Source of the DNA: Pseudomonadota bacterium
Lineage (GTDB): Bacteria; Desulfobacterota; Desulfobulbia; Desulfobulbales; Desulfocapsaceae
NCBI GenBank assembly: GCA_023412495.1
Contig: JAEYNP010000106.1
Span: 1 to 61,807 of the forward strand
Reading direction: 5' to 3'
Length of the DNA stretch: 61,807 bases
Shown here in pieces: positions 47,144 to 57,245 of the stretch. Both the position numbers and the translations under genes were made by a program. Below the pieces are notes generated by a model, which saw only the letters and a program-made list of their open reading frames with translations, searched no databases and had not been told where the DNA came from. Each line of letters opens with the position of its first letter. Position 1 is the stretch's first letter.

Positions 47144-49851
47144 GAAAACCCCGGCAGTTTGAACTTCATGGTCACCTCCCCGGTTGTCGTATCGATCCGG
47201 AGCAATCGGCCATCCCCGTCCACCGGTTCGATTTTCTTCCCCGTGGCCATTTCCAGCAGACCCGAGATAAAGGACATACCCTGGTTGAGGACCTGTTCCA
47301 TTTTCTCAGGGGATTGCGCGGCGGGTTCATTCTCGCCTGCGCGGGTCCGGCCCCGCGGGCCGCTGCCTTCGGACTCCGGCTCGGCTGCGGCGACAATCTC
47401 CGGTTCTTCATCGGCATAATCGACTTCGCGCTCTTTTGCCAGCACCTCCGGGTTGAGAAAATTGGGCGTGTCTTCAGGGATTTCCTCCGACTCAAGTCCT
47501 TCACCGATGACCGGCTGCGGCTCCTCTCCCATCATTTCACGAAGCCGGTTGAGCATCTCCATCCGTTTTTCCCTGGAAAACTCGACGGCTTCCCCCTCGC
47601 CGTCGAATACCCCCTTGAAGAGATCAGTCTTGAGCTGGATGCCGGCCAGGATCTTCTCCTCGATGCTGTTTTTGGCGATGAGGTTCACCACGTTGATGCA
47701 GCTGCTCTGCTGGCCGATCCGGCTGACCCGGCCGATGCGCTGGTTGAGGCGGGCCGGGTTCCAGGGCAGCTCGAAATTGATGACGCAATCCGCCACCTGG
47801 AGATTCAGGCCGGTGCCGCCGGCATCGGTTGAGAGGAACACCTTGCACTGCGGGTTGTTGGTGAACTCGTCGATGAGGGCCTGGCGCTTGGCGACCGGGA
47901 TCTTGCCGGAAAGCTCGACAAAGGCAATGCCCATTTCGGAGAGATGCTTGCCGATCAGCATGGTCATGGTGGTCCACTCGGAGAAGATCACCACCTTGCG
48001 TCCGTTTTGAACCACCAGCTCGTCGAGCAATCCTTCCAGTTCTTTCAATTTGGGCGAAATGTGGGTCTTGCGGTCGATCAGGTAGGTGGAGTTGCAGGCC
48101 TGCCGCATCTTCAGGAGCAGGAGCTGGATCTGCCTGAGATCCACCGGGGTGAGGTATTTTTTGCTCAACAGCGGCTGCAGAGACTGCAAATAGCCGTTGT
48201 GGATCTTCTGCTGGCGTTCATGCAGATCGATATAGTAGTTGTTGGTGACTTCCCGTGGCAGCTCGGAGAGGACCTGCTCCTTGCGGCGCCGGATGGCCAC
48301 CTCCTGCAGTCGGTTGTGCAGTTTGTCGAGATTGTGGTAACCGAGGATCTTGCCTTTGCTGCTGCGGCTCAGCATGAAGTGGTCGGCGGCGAACTTCCAC
48401 AGGGGCGAGAGCATGGCGGGCTCCAGGAACTGGACGATCGAGTAGACGTCCTCGAGCTTGTTTTCCAGGGGGGTGCCGGTCAGTACCAGGGCGTGTTTTC
48501 GCGGCAGGGACTTGACTGCGGCGGCGGTCTTAGTGGTGAAGTTCTTGATCCGCTGGGCCTCGTCCAGGATGATCAGGTCCGGCTTAAAGCCGCCGATGGT
48601 GGTAATGTCGCGCAGGACCGCCTCGTAGTTGGTGATCTTGAACAGGCTGTCGTCGCGCATATACAGTTCTCTTCTCCGGTTGAAGCCGCCCGCCACCACC
48701 ACCGCCCGCTCGTCGGTGAACCGATGTATCTCGCGCTGCCACTGCGCCTTCAGGGAGGCGAGGGTGACGATCAGCACCTTGTTGAAGCCAAAGACCTCCT
48801 TTTTCAAAAGGGCCAGGGTTATCGCCTGCAGGGTCTTGCCGAGACCCATCTCGTCGCCGATCAGGGCCGCCTTTCTGTGGAGGGCGAAACGGACCCCTTC
48901 CTGCTGGTAGGGATACAAATCCGCTTTGAGGCCGGCCGGAACGGAAACGGGTGCCTCGGCCAACTCCCGCAGCTCTGCTCTCGTAAAGTAGTCGTTGACC
49001 CGATCGAGGACCGACTCCCGGACCCGCACCCTTTTTTCATCCGCCAGGGTGGACATCAGCCGGGGGAAATCGGCCAGGCTCAGACTATTAAACAGGCCGT
49101 CCTGATCGAAGAAGCGGCCAAGGGTTTCCTGGAGCCGGGTACTTTCGGCAGACAGGTCCTCGCAGAAACATCGGGGCAGGCTGTTTACCGAATCCCAGTA
49201 GATATCGACGAAGGGGAACCGCTCCTTTTTCACCTTTTTCTGAAAATTCTTCTCGCTTTTCAGGTGCTCGGCCAGATGCATGAGGTGCTTGCAGGTACCG
49301 AGCATATTGGTGAGATAATCCGGGCAGCTGCAGTGCCCTTCGCCGCCTTCCGGGTTGTGCATGGTCACCACGTAACTGCGGCCGTCGGCAGTCTTCAGGA
49401 CATGTTCCCCCTTGTACATATCACCCCGGTAGATGGTGAACTTTTCCTTCTTTGCCCGATCGGCGCGGTCTTCGAGGGCCTGCTCGCGTATCTCCTCCGG
49501 ACTGAGAAATTTCTCCTGATCGAGAGCCGGCGGCAATTCACCCGGCTTACCGACCGGAGCGGCCCGCCACCTGTGGATCCGATCGATGGCATCCAGCATC
49601 ACCGCCACCGTATGCTTGCAGCCGGAGCCGGGATAGGGGCAGTCGCAGAAGGTACTCGGATCTTTCCCCAGACCTATCCTGGTGGTGTAATCACCGTAAT
49701 TGCCGTCCACCGCATAGACGAAATCGCCATTTTCCGGATCGGCTTCAACGCAGCTGAATGCCCCGTACTCGTAAAGCGTCAGCCCGCGCTGGAAAATTGC
49801 CTTGGAATCGGCAACTTGTAGCTCAACATATCTGCGGTTCAGTTCGATCAT
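47140..49851 (-). CDS. SWIM/SNF2-type helicase associated with Wadjet
   Basis: A 903-residue protein. Two SWIM zinc motifs lie in the first fifth (CDCPYPGSGCKH about 67-78, and CSCPDYLTNMLGTCKH about 173-188). They are followed by an SNF2-family motor: Walker A GDEMGLGKT (Lys339), DEAQ box LIILDEAQR, TGTPLENKLED, and helicase C motifs STDAGGTGLNLQ and NQRIGRVSRIGQ. The tail (about 790-903) is acidic then Gly/Arg-rich. It is co-oriented with jetABCD, starting 45 bases after the jetD stop. A decayed copy of its 3' end, fused to a decayed jetA start, lies at 58757-59032, indicating it belongs to the same mobile module. It may remodel or clear DNA-bound proteins; role inferred. Confidence 0.9.
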   Translation of the reverse strand: MIELNRRYVELQVADSKAIFQRGLTLYEYGAFSCVEADPENGDFVYAVDGNYGDYTTRIGLGKDPSTFCDCPYPGSGCKHTVAVMLDAIDRIHRWRAAPVGKPGELPPALDQEKFLSPEEIREQALEDRADRAKKEKFTIYRGDMYKGEHVLKTADGRSYVVTMHNPEGGEGHCSCPDYLTNMLGTCKHLMHLAEHLKSEKNFQKKVKKERFPFVDIYWDSVNSLPRCFCEDLSAESTRLQETLGRFFDQDGLFNSLSLADFPRLMSTLADEKRVRVRESVLDRVNDYFTRAELRELAEAPVSVPAGLKADLYPYQQEGVRFALHRKAALIGDEMGLGKTLQAITLALLKKEVFGFNKVLIVTLASLKAQWQREIHRFTDERAVVVAGGFNRRRELYMRDDSLFKITNYEAVLRDITTIGGFKPDLIILDEAQRIKNFTTKTAAAVKSLPRKHALVLTGTPLENKLEDVYSIVQFLEPAMLSPLWKFAADHFMLSRSSKGKILGYHNLDKLHNRLQEVAIRRRKEQVLSELPREVTNNYYIDLHERQQKIHNGYLQSLQPLLSKKYLTPVDLRQIQLLLLKMRQACNSTYLIDRKTHISPKLKELEGLLDELVVQNGRKVVIFSEWTTMTMLIGKHLSEMGIAFVELSGKIPVAKRQALIDEFTNNPQCKVFLSTDAGGTGLNLQVADCVINFELPWNPARLNQRIGRVSRIGQQSSCINVVNLIAKNSIEEKILAGIQLKTDLFKGVFDGEGEAVEFSREKRMEMLNRLREMMGEEPQPVIGEGLESEEIPEDTPNFLNPEVLAKEREVDYADEEPEIVAAAEPESEGSGPRGRTRAGENEPAAQSPEKMEQVLNQGMSFISGLLEMATGKKIEPVDGDGRLLRIDTTTGEVTMKFKLPGFS

Positions 49852-49896
49852 GAGTGTTTCCCCTCTATTCTCTGTCGTTGTGGTTGGCGTTCTTTT

Positions 49897-51168
49897 TTAC
49901 ACTTCCTGCCAGCTCTCCTGCTCGAGCCACCCATTGTTCAACGTAAACTGCAGTTCTTCAAGGAAAATGAAGTCCGGGTGGTTGTGAATGAATCGCCCGC
50001 ACCTGCTTTTCTGCTCATCGGTGAGCGGGACCAACACCTGCCGCGCTTTTTGCCGGCCAAGGCTCTTCAGGTCGCAACGCCACAGCTGCAGGGGATGCAG
50101 TCGGTGGAGGATAGCGGCGATCTGCAACCCCGCCAGGTCGCTGTCGCCCCAGTGGCGGCAGCAGGCGGACAGGGGAGCCAGCATGGTGTATACCGCACAG
50201 ACTGCATCGCTCGGGAACCCTCGGGTATAGAGCAGGGTTTCCGGCCGCTTTTCCCGCATCATCCGGCCGAAGGGGGTTTCGTTTTCACAAGTGAGCAGAA
50301 TGGGTGTTCGGTCTAATTCCGGTGCGAAGAACAGTTTTTCGATCCCGGCAAGATTGGCCCAGGAGAGCGTGGCTGGCTCTCCCGCCCGCCATAACTGATA
50401 AATCCAGTCATAGACCCGGCCGTTTTTTTCGTAGACCAGGGGACCGAACACCGTCGCCCGCACCTCCAGCCGGTCGCCGACCACATGGTATCTCTCCCAG
50501 ATGGATTGTTCACCCTCGGTCGCACTCTCCTCGCCTTCCTCAAGCCATTCGAGCCAGGAGGCAACCATCCGGCTCAGCTCTGTATTTCTCAGTGACTTGG
50601 AGTCATTACAGAATTTCGCCCCAAGCTCGGAGAAGGTAACCGGCTGGCTGTTACCTCGTAAAAATTGCACTATTTCGCCGACCTTGAAATAGTGGTTCTG
50701 CTGATCCCGCAGGGAAAGGGAGATGTTCCCGCCATTCCCCATCGCCTGCAGCCTGTCATGGACAGGCAACAGGTCGGGATACATCAGACGGAGCCTTTCC
50801 AGCAGGCGTTGTATGGCCTGATCGTACTCCCGCTTCTCCCGTTTGCCGTCAACCATGGGCAGCTCCAGGGCTCGGTGCAACGCCCGCAGCCACTCCTCCC
50901 TGGAGGTGGGCATGGCCTGAAAGAAGCGATCGAACGAGACCTTCACCTCGCCGGCACCGCTCACTTTCAAGCTTTCCAGGCCAAACAGGGCTTGCAGCCC
51001 GGCTAGCTCCGCCCTGTCAATGTCCCGGCCCAGCTTCATGGTGCCGGTCAGGCCGCCCCTCTTGCGGTACCGGTCGCAGATCCTTACCAGGAAACCGCGC
51101 AGCTCGGGGTGGTCGGCCAGCAAGACCTTGAAGATACTCAAAAAAGGAGAAGAAACAGGAGGAGCCAT
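49897..51168 (-). CDS. jetD: Wadjet nuclease subunit JetD (DUF3322/DUF2220)
   Basis: A 423-residue protein. The N-terminal part (about 10-190) matches the DUF3322 arm; the C-terminal part is the DUF2220 Toprim domain. The conserved Glu lies in [10 protein letters not shown] (about 283) and the metal-binding Asp pair in [10 protein letters not shown] (about 330), so the nuclease site is intact. JetD cleaves small circular DNA captured by the JetABC motor. The frame extends to a TTG four codons upstream; the ATG at 51168 is preferred. It follows jetC by 33 bases containing a small hairpin. Confidence 0.92.
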   Translation of the reverse strand: MAPPVSSPFLSIFKVLLADHPELRGFLVRICDRYRKRGGLTGTMKLGRDIDRAELAGLQALFGLESLKVSGAGEVKVSFDRFFQAMPTSREEWLRALHRALELPMVDGKREKREYDQAIQRLLERLRLMYPDLLPVHDRLQAMGNGGNISLSLRDQQNHYFKVGEIVQFLRGNSQPVTFSELGAKFCNDSKSLRNTELSRMVASWLEWLEEGEESATEGEQSIWERYHVVGDRLEVRATVFGPLVYEKNGRVYDWIYQLWRAGEPATLSWANLAGIEKLFFAPELDRTPILLTCENETPFGRMMREKRPETLLYTRGFPSDAVCAVYTMLAPLSACCRHWGDSDLAGLQIAAILHRLHPLQLWRCDLKSLGRQKARQVLVPLTDEQKSRCGRFIHNHPDFIFLEELQFTLNNGWLEQESWQEV

Positions 51169-51201
51169 GGCTTTCAGCAACCCGGCGGTGTGGATGCCGG
51201 G

Positions 51202-54200
51202 CTACAGCTCCTCCCCGAAGGCTATGGATTGCGGCTTTTCCGGTGCATCGAAGAGACCGATCTGCCTGACGATGCCCGGATTCCGCCAATGATAGGGATA
51301 GAGGTGCACGTCGTTGTTGACGTCTTTTTTCACCAGCAGGGTGGTGGAATGGCGGACTTCCCGCCGCACCCCGTCCTGGTCGGGCGAGGCCACCATCAGC
51401 TGCAGGTCGAGGTCGGTGGCGAAGCCCAGGAGCTGATCCCGCCGGCCCGCGTCGATGCCGTAAAAGGCCTCGTCGAACAGCAGGGTGTGGAGGCGGACTT
51501 TCTTGCCCTGGTAGACGAAATGGGCGATGGTCAGGACCAGCAGGTAGTTGGGGACCGCCTGCTCGCCGCCGGAGCCCATGGACTTGGTGCGGCGGTCGAT
51601 GACCACACCCTCCTCGCCGTGGGTGGTCACCTCCATCTCGTAGCGATACCAGTTGCGGTAATCCAGCTCTTCCGGGATGGCGCCCACCTCGGTGTTGACG
51701 ATCGCCTCCCTGCGGTCCTCGAAGAAGTGCCGGAGCGCCTCTTCGGCCGCCGGGTCGAAGGCGCTGAATTTCTTGATCACCGCCACCAGCCGCTGAAAAT
51801 TCTCCTTCGGGGTGATCTTGAAACGGTATTGCTGGCCGCCGAAGGTCCGCCGGTCGAGGAGTTTGCGGATCTTGCGCATCATCCGTTCGAGGTCGTCCAC
51901 GTGGGTCCGCAGGTAGTTGACCAGCTCGGTCATGATGATCTTGCGGAACAGCTCCTTGGTGCGCTCGTTGATGATCTCCTTCTGCTCGGCGATCTCCTCG
52001 CCCTGCTGCCGGAGGATTTCCGCAAGCTGCCGGGACCGGTAATCGACCAGCAGGTTGTCCCGCTCTTCGTAGGTGAAACGGAAAGAACCGCCGAATTCCG
52101 GGTCGTTCAGCCGTTCTTTCAATACTGAGCGATTCTCGGTGATGGTCTCCTCGGCCTGTCTTTTCTCCTTCTGCACCGAATCGATGGTCTTGAACTGGAA
52201 GCCTTTTTTGGTGCGCAGGATATAGTGGGCCAAATCCACGATCCCGGAAAGCAATTCGGCCAGACAACCTTCGCTCTCCTGCCGGGCGGTAAGCGACCTC
52301 TCCCGCCGGACGGTCAACTCGGCGATATCCTTTTCGCACCTTTCCTGCTCGGCATTTTCTTTGCCAAGTGCAATATTGAGCCGTCCGATCTCTTTATTTT
52401 TTCCGTTCAGCTTATCGACCAACCGGGCAATCCGCCGGTCGAGGTCCGTGAGTCCCTCCTCTTTGATCAAGGCCGCAAGCTGCCGCAGCCGGTCGGCCAG
52501 GAGGCGCGTTTCCCGCTGCAGCGTCTCCAGCTGCCGTCCCAGAAGATCCCGCATTTCGGCCAAATGCCGCACCTTCTGCCGAGATTCCAGGTTTTCGGCC
52601 GCCAGGCGGTGGATCGAGCGCACCCCCGTTTCCAGGCCGGCGGCGAATTTCTCCAGCAGCTCCACCTGCTGCCGGGCCTCCTTTGCCTGCCGCTCCAGCC
52701 GTTTTTCTTCTCCCGCCAGTTCCTGCAGACGTTTTTCCGCTTCGCGAATCTCGGCCTGCAGCGCCTCACGGCGGCTGCTCTCGCCGATCCATCGGGAGGG
52801 GGCGCCTGCCAGGCGGCGGTCATGGCTCCTGAAGGAGAGGATATCCGCGCCTTCGATCCCGGCGACCAGCGGCCCCAGATCGCTGACCATTTCCGCCGCC
52901 AGGCAACGGAGGGCGAAGGGATCGGAGCGCTGCAGGTCGAAGGCCATGCGGATCCACTCGGGCAGCTCGGGCAGGCCCCGGCTGTCGCAGGTGACCCGGA
53001 TGCCGGGGAAGGCCGCGACAATCTCCCGGCCAGCCTCGAATTCATGATCGGTCAGCCGCAGGGCGGCGAGCACCTCCTCGCCGATGAACTCCTCGATGCG
53101 CGACATCTCCCGACGAGCAAGGCCGGGGCGCCATTCCAGGTCGAGATAGAGGGGTCTCGGGCGCAGCAGCTTGTCGCGCATGGCCCGCAGACATGGTGCA
53201 AATCCCGCCACGTTCGGCGTCGCCTCGCCCGCCTTGCGCAACCGTTCCAGTTCCCGTTGCACCGGCTCTACCTCTCCGGTCAGCTGCTGTCGCCGTTGCT
53301 CCAGCAGCGCCAGGGTGCGCACCGCCTCGTCCCGGTATTCTGTTACCGCCCCCGAAAAAGTGGAGGCATCGATCCGGCGGGCCTCCTCGGCGCCGTTTTC
53401 GGACCGGTGCAGTCCATCCAGTTCGGTCAGCAGGTCGGCGATGGAAAACGGCAGGTTCGGGGATATCCTGGCCAGCTCGCGATGCAGGTTGACCACGCCG
53501 CGCCGCAGCTCGCCCTCCAGGTCGGCAAGGTCCTTGCCGGCCATTTTTTCTTCCTTGTCCGCCCGCTCGTACTGTTTTTTCCGTTCGGCCAGCTCCGCTT
53601 CCTTTGCCGCCAGCTGCGCGCGCCCCTCCTTTTCCTGGCGCACCAGCCCCTGGCCGTCCTTGGCCTTCAGGTCGTCGAGCTGGGTGGCGAGGGCCGCCTC
53701 CTCTTCCGTCTCCCGGCGGATCCGCCCCTCCAGCTCCGCCATCCGTTCCCCGGCATCGGCCGCCTGCCGGCGAAGGGTTTCAATCTCCTCCCCGGCAACC
53801 AGGGCCCGCTGATGGTGCTCCAGCCATTCATAGCGGACCACCGCCTCCCGGCTGTCGCCGATGGTGTCGACGAAGCGCTGCAGCATATGCAGGTAGTCGA
53901 GCTTGCGCTCCAGGTCGTCGAGCACCGTCTTGGACTCGTCCAGCCCGCGCAGCGCTTCGATGATCCGCTCGAAGATCTCGGTTTTCGGCTCCGGCAACAG
54001 ACTCTTGAACAGCTCATGATAATCGCTCGCCTGGCTGGCAAGTTCCCGGTAGGCCTTGCCCATGGCGAGAAAGCGGCAGATCTCCCGGTAGCTCTCCTGA
54101 TCGGCGAACAGCCGAACCGCCAGCTCCCGACGATAGGCGGCGCCGTCCCTGTAGTAGCCGCGGGTTTCCCCCATCCGCTCCTTCAGCTCCAGCCTGCCGG

Positions 54201-54669
54201 CGGGCCGGGTGCCGCCTTCCTCCTCCACCAGCAGGGGAATGTCGGCGAGCGGGCATTCGCGGATGATGCCCCACTGCCGGACCTTCTCGTCCATGGCGGA
54301 GACCGAGAGCCCTACGCCCACCGTCAGTGGGTTGCCGTTTCTGCCCCGAATCTCCAGGAGGGCGTAGGATACCCCTCCTTCAGGATTCATGGGGCCGCGA
54401 TCGATGTTGAAGCGCATGACGATACCCTGGACCCGGCGCCCCTCCCGCCGTGAGCCGGCGACCCGGGCCGCGGCATTCCACTCCATATCCTGGCCGGCGG
54501 TCAGCACATAGTGGATGGCGTCGAGGATGGTGGTCTTGCCGCAGCCGTTGTCCCCCAGCAGAAAGAGATGGCCGCCGTCGGGCAGGTCGATGGTCTCGTC
54601 GATGAAATTATGGAAATTGACCAGACGGATCCGGGTGATGAGAAAGGTGGGAGACTGCACGGCCTGCAT
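51202..54669 (-). CDS. jetC: Wadjet SMC-like ATPase JetC (MukB-like)
   Basis: A 1155-residue SMC-family ATPase. The N-terminal Walker A is GDNGCGKTT (39-47). Long coiled coils run from about 230 to 520 and 640 to 930 around a hinge-like centre. The C-terminal ABC signature is GSGGEQAVPNYLLVL and Walker B is LHTLLFDEAF, followed by the D-loop. It loads on and extrudes plasmid DNA together with JetA and JetB. An ATG eight codons upstream exists, but the one at 54669 has GGGAGGG nine bases before it and follows the jetB stop by one base. Confidence 0.94.
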   Translation of the reverse strand: MQAVQSPTFLITRIRLVNFHNFIDETIDLPDGGHLFLLGDNGCGKTTILDAIHYVLTAGQDMEWNAAARVAGSRREGRRVQGIVMRFNIDRGPMNPEGGVSYALLEIRGRNGNPLTVGVGLSVSAMDEKVRQWGIIRECPLADIPLLVEEEGGTRPAGRLELKERMGETRGYYRDGAAYRRELAVRLFADQESYREICRFLAMGKAYRELASQASDYHELFKSLLPEPKTEIFERIIEALRGLDESKTVLDDLERKLDYLHMLQRFVDTIGDSREAVVRYEWLEHHQRALVAGEEIETLRRQAADAGERMAELEGRIRRETEEEAALATQLDDLKAKDGQGLVRQEKEGRAQLAAKEAELAERKKQYERADKEEKMAGKDLADLEGELRRGVVNLHRELARISPNLPFSIADLLTELDGLHRSENGAEEARRIDASTFSGAVTEYRDEAVRTLALLEQRRQQLTGEVEPVQRELERLRKAGEATPNVAGFAPCLRAMRDKLLRPRPLYLDLEWRPGLARREMSRIEEFIGEEVLAALRLTDHEFEAGREIVAAFPGIRVTCDSRGLPELPEWIRMAFDLQRSDPFALRCLAAEMVSDLGPLVAGIEGADILSFRSHDRRLAGAPSRWIGESSRREALQAEIREAEKRLQELAGEEKRLERQAKEARQQVELLEKFAAGLETGVRSIHRLAAENLESRQKVRHLAEMRDLLGRQLETLQRETRLLADRLRQLAALIKEEGLTDLDRRIARLVDKLNGKNKEIGRLNIALGKENAEQERCEKDIAELTVRRERSLTARQESEGCLAELLSGIVDLAHYILRTKKGFQFKTIDSVQKEKRQAEETITENRSVLKERLNDPEFGGSFRFTYEERDNLLVDYRSRQLAEILRQQGEEIAEQKEIINERTKELFRKIIMTELVNYLRTHVDDLERMMRKIRKLLDRRTFGGQQYRFKITPKENFQRLVAVIKKFSAFDPAAEEALRHFFEDRREAIVNTEVGAIPEELDYRNWYRYEMEVTTHGEEGVVIDRRTKSMGSGGEQAVPNYLLVLTIAHFVYQGKKVRLHTLLFDEAFYGIDAGRRDQLLGFATDLDLQLMVASPDQDGVRREVRHSTTLLVKKDVNNDVHLYPYHWRNPGIVRQIGLFDAPEKPQSIAFGEEL

Positions 54670-54670
54670 G

Positions 54671-55351
54671 CTATTGTCCCTCCCCGCCGACAACCGGTGT
54701 GTTGAGGTCGCCGACCGTCCGGCCCAGGGCGCTGCCGTTGTAGTGATAGAGCGCCGGCAATGCTTCGTAGATCAGGTCGTCCTCCCGGGCATCCAGGTCA
54801 TCCGGCGGCTTGATTTTCTTGACGAAACGGAATTTCTCCAGCTCCGGCATGATCGGCTTGAGGATTCTGGCCCGCACCGCGTCCTCTGCGTAATTCTCGG
54901 CTTTTTCCGGAAAACACTCGACGAAACGGCGGCAGACATGGGCCAGCAGGTCGCCGAACCGGAACCGCAGGTTTTCCTTGTCATCGGCGGTCATGTCGTT
55001 TTCTTCGAGCTGATGCTCGTAGAATTCCAGCAGCATCATGAAGGCCAGGCACTCGTCCCGCCTGGTGAAATTGAACATGATCCGGGAGGCTGGGTTGATG
55101 GCCTTGTTGTACCACTCGGGTTTATAGACCCTGGCGCACTTGGCGTCCATCAGGAGAGTCCAGCCGTAATAGGCGGCGAAGAACTCTGCGAACTCCCGCC
55201 GGTGCCGGCGCAGGAAGAAGAACAGGTCCTGATCGTCGGAAACGTAGAAGTAGGGACTTTCCACCAGGATGTTCAGCACCGCCCGGACGCGGTCGCCGCT
55301 TCGCTCGAGCAGCCTGGCCAGTTCAACTGTTTTTTGTTCTCGATCGCTCAT
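54671..55351 (-). CDS. jetB: Wadjet subunit JetB (MukE-like)
   Basis: A 226-residue winged-helix protein: MSDREQKTVELARLLERSGDRV, then a PYFYVSDDQDLFFFLRRHR block and a long central helical region, as in MukE-like subunits that bridge the kleisin JetA and the SMC head. The longer open frame upstream overlaps jetA and is a shadow. The start lies two bases after the jetA stop, so expression is coupled. Confidence 0.9.
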   Translation of the reverse strand: MSDREQKTVELARLLERSGDRVRAVLNILVESPYFYVSDDQDLFFFLRRHRREFAEFFAAYYGWTLLMDAKCARVYKPEWYNKAINPASRIMFNFTRRDECLAFMMLLEFYEHQLEENDMTADDKENLRFRFGDLLAHVCRRFVECFPEKAENYAEDAVRARILKPIMPELEKFRFVKKIKPPDDLDAREDDLIYEALPALYHYNGSALGRTVGDLNTPVVGGEGQ

Positions 55352-55353
55352 GA

Positions 55354-56895
55354 TTATCTGCCTGTCTTTTCCACCAGCATATCCCTGAGAGCAAGACTCT
55401 GCTCGCCGGCTTCGAGGGCAACCTCGCGGGCCAGGTCGGTCAGCCGGTAATCGATTCGCGCCAGCCGGTTGCCGGAGTTGAGGAATCCCGACCGGGCAAG
55501 CTCCATGACCCTCGCGAAATCGCCGAACTCCGCAACCGTCAGCTCCGAAATTCTCTTGCCGCCCTTGGTTTCGATCCTGGCCGCCAGCCATTGCCGCAAC
55601 TCCTCCAGCCTGGCCTCGTCCATGGTCTGCACAGGTTTCTCGGATACCTGCTTTCTGCGCAGGTAATTGCGGGCGGGCGCCTCGCTCTGCGGCAGGATCC
55701 TGCGGGGCTCCGGGGGATCGGCTTTCTGCAGGGAATCCCAATAGTGCATATCGCCGCACATCGTCGCCGGCGCCAGCAGCTCCGCGAGGAAGGCTGCCGG
55801 GATGCTCCCTTCCGGCAGCCCGGCCATATCCCTGATCCGCTCGCCGATATCCACCAGCCGGTTGTTCTTTCTCTCCAGTTCCCGCAGATGGCTGTGCAGC
55901 TTCTGCCAGACCTTTATGACAGAGGCGCCGATGCGCTGGTGCAGCCGATCCAGCTTGCCGTCCTCGATGTAGAACTCATGCAGGCGATCGCCGATGGTGC
56001 GGCGCAACGGCCCGAGTGATACCTGGAAAAGATGGGGTGTCTGCAGCCGCTCCCGTTCCATGAGGGCAAAGGAGAACTCGATCTTCTGCCGGTTGTGGTC
56101 CTGCAGCAGCCGCTCGATCAGCGGTACGATCTCCCGGCGCAGCAGGTAAAGCCGTTGGAGGAAGGAATGCACATAGGAGTCCAGCTCGGAGATGATCTGC
56201 CGGGTCTCAGCCGTATCGTAGCTGGAGATGAGAAAGTGGAGGAGCCGGCCGTTGAATTCGATGAGACTGAGCGTGATGGCCCGGGTGAGCTCGTCGGTCT
56301 TCACCAGCTGAAAGATAACGCGCCTGGCCTCCTCCGCCTGGTCCTGATCATCCTTGCGCAGGTGATGGAGCAGCCGCAGCAGCTCGTTCAAGGCGCCGCA
56401 GACATCCTGCAGCAGGTCCCGGGTATCGTGTCCCCGGTCCTCCAGATCGGAGAGCAGCCTGGACTCCAGCCATTGAATGAATTGATCGCACTCCTCGGCA
56501 AGCCCGTAGCGGAATTTCTTTTTCCGGTTGTCCCGGTAGCCGCGCAGCCTCTCCTTCTCGATCCTGAAAGTGACCAGCCCCCAGTCCCGAAGCTGATCCA
56601 TGTCCTGACGGAACTGCTGGAGAAAATACTCCCCGCCTCCGAGGGCTTCCTGGGCGGGGCGGACCGCATGATAGATATCCTCATACAGGGGCTCCAGTTC
56701 GTGCTCCCGCTTGAAAAGCAGCATGCGGTAGAGGATTTGGACGTAATAGACGCTTCTTTCGGCAACCAGCAGGGCGCCCAGCTGACGGTTCCGGTTGAGC
56801 AGCAGCCGCGCTGCCGCGCCCCGCTCGAAGGCGGCGAGGGGATCGGCGCCGAAAAGCTCGGAATTGTCTTTTTGCGAATGGGCTTCAACCTGCAT
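55354..56895 (-). CDS. jetA: Wadjet kleisin subunit JetA (MukF-like)
   Basis: A 513-residue, largely helical protein with an N-terminal winged-helix region (about 20-110), a long coiled segment and a C-terminal winged helix (about 420-505), the layout of MukF/JetA kleisins. The start at 56895 is chosen because an earlier ATG (56946) would lie inside the predicted promoter. First gene of the jetABCD-helicase operon. Confidence 0.9.
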   Translation of the reverse strand: MQVEAHSQKDNSELFGADPLAAFERGAAARLLLNRNRQLGALLVAERSVYYVQILYRMLLFKREHELEPLYEDIYHAVRPAQEALGGGEYFLQQFRQDMDQLRDWGLVTFRIEKERLRGYRDNRKKKFRYGLAEECDQFIQWLESRLLSDLEDRGHDTRDLLQDVCGALNELLRLLHHLRKDDQDQAEEARRVIFQLVKTDELTRAITLSLIEFNGRLLHFLISSYDTAETRQIISELDSYVHSFLQRLYLLRREIVPLIERLLQDHNRQKIEFSFALMERERLQTPHLFQVSLGPLRRTIGDRLHEFYIEDGKLDRLHQRIGASVIKVWQKLHSHLRELERKNNRLVDIGERIRDMAGLPEGSIPAAFLAELLAPATMCGDMHYWDSLQKADPPEPRRILPQSEAPARNYLRRKQVSEKPVQTMDEARLEELRQWLAARIETKGGKRISELTVAEFGDFARVMELARSGFLNSGNRLARIDYRLTDLAREVALEAGEQSLALRDMLVEKTGR

Positions 56896-56936
56896 GTCAA
56901 CCGTCCCGGAACAAGGTATTTTCCCGAAAAGAAAAA

Positions 56937-56965
56937 GAAATAGCATATCTCGAAGGGCCGGTCAA
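56937..56965 (-). promoter_or_regulatory. promoter of jetA
   Basis: On the minus strand, TTGACC (56965-56960), a 17-base spacer and TATTTC (56942-56937). The -35 element, spacer length and most of the spacer sequence are preserved in the decayed copy at 58971-58999, where the -10 reads TATCTC. Preservation next to otherwise eroded sequence supports its assignment. Confidence 0.55.
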
Positions 56966-57245
56966 CCAGCTGGGACAGCCTCTTCCGATTTTCACCACTT
57001 CTTCATTTTCAGCGATTGAGAACAATGTGAATCCATGAAAAGGAGCTGGTAATTACCAGGAATGGATGATGGCATCCGAAAATATGGATTGTCCCGTTGG
57101 CAAGGCTGGGGCAGGGACTGGTACCACATCGTATCTGCCGTAGTTGACACATCGGGCGCAATGTTTTAGTTTCACGAAAGATTCAGGTCAGGCTCCGAAC
57201 ACCCGCCCGATGAAGGCGACAGACACAATGCCCCGAACAGCAACG

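Noticed and set aside
47944..49821. 625-codon open frame antisense to the SNF2 helicase
   Set aside because: Shadow of a clearly functional helicase gene.
52225..54453. 742-codon open frame antisense to jetC
   Set aside because: No domain, Pro/Gln-rich; jetC on the other strand has all SMC motifs.
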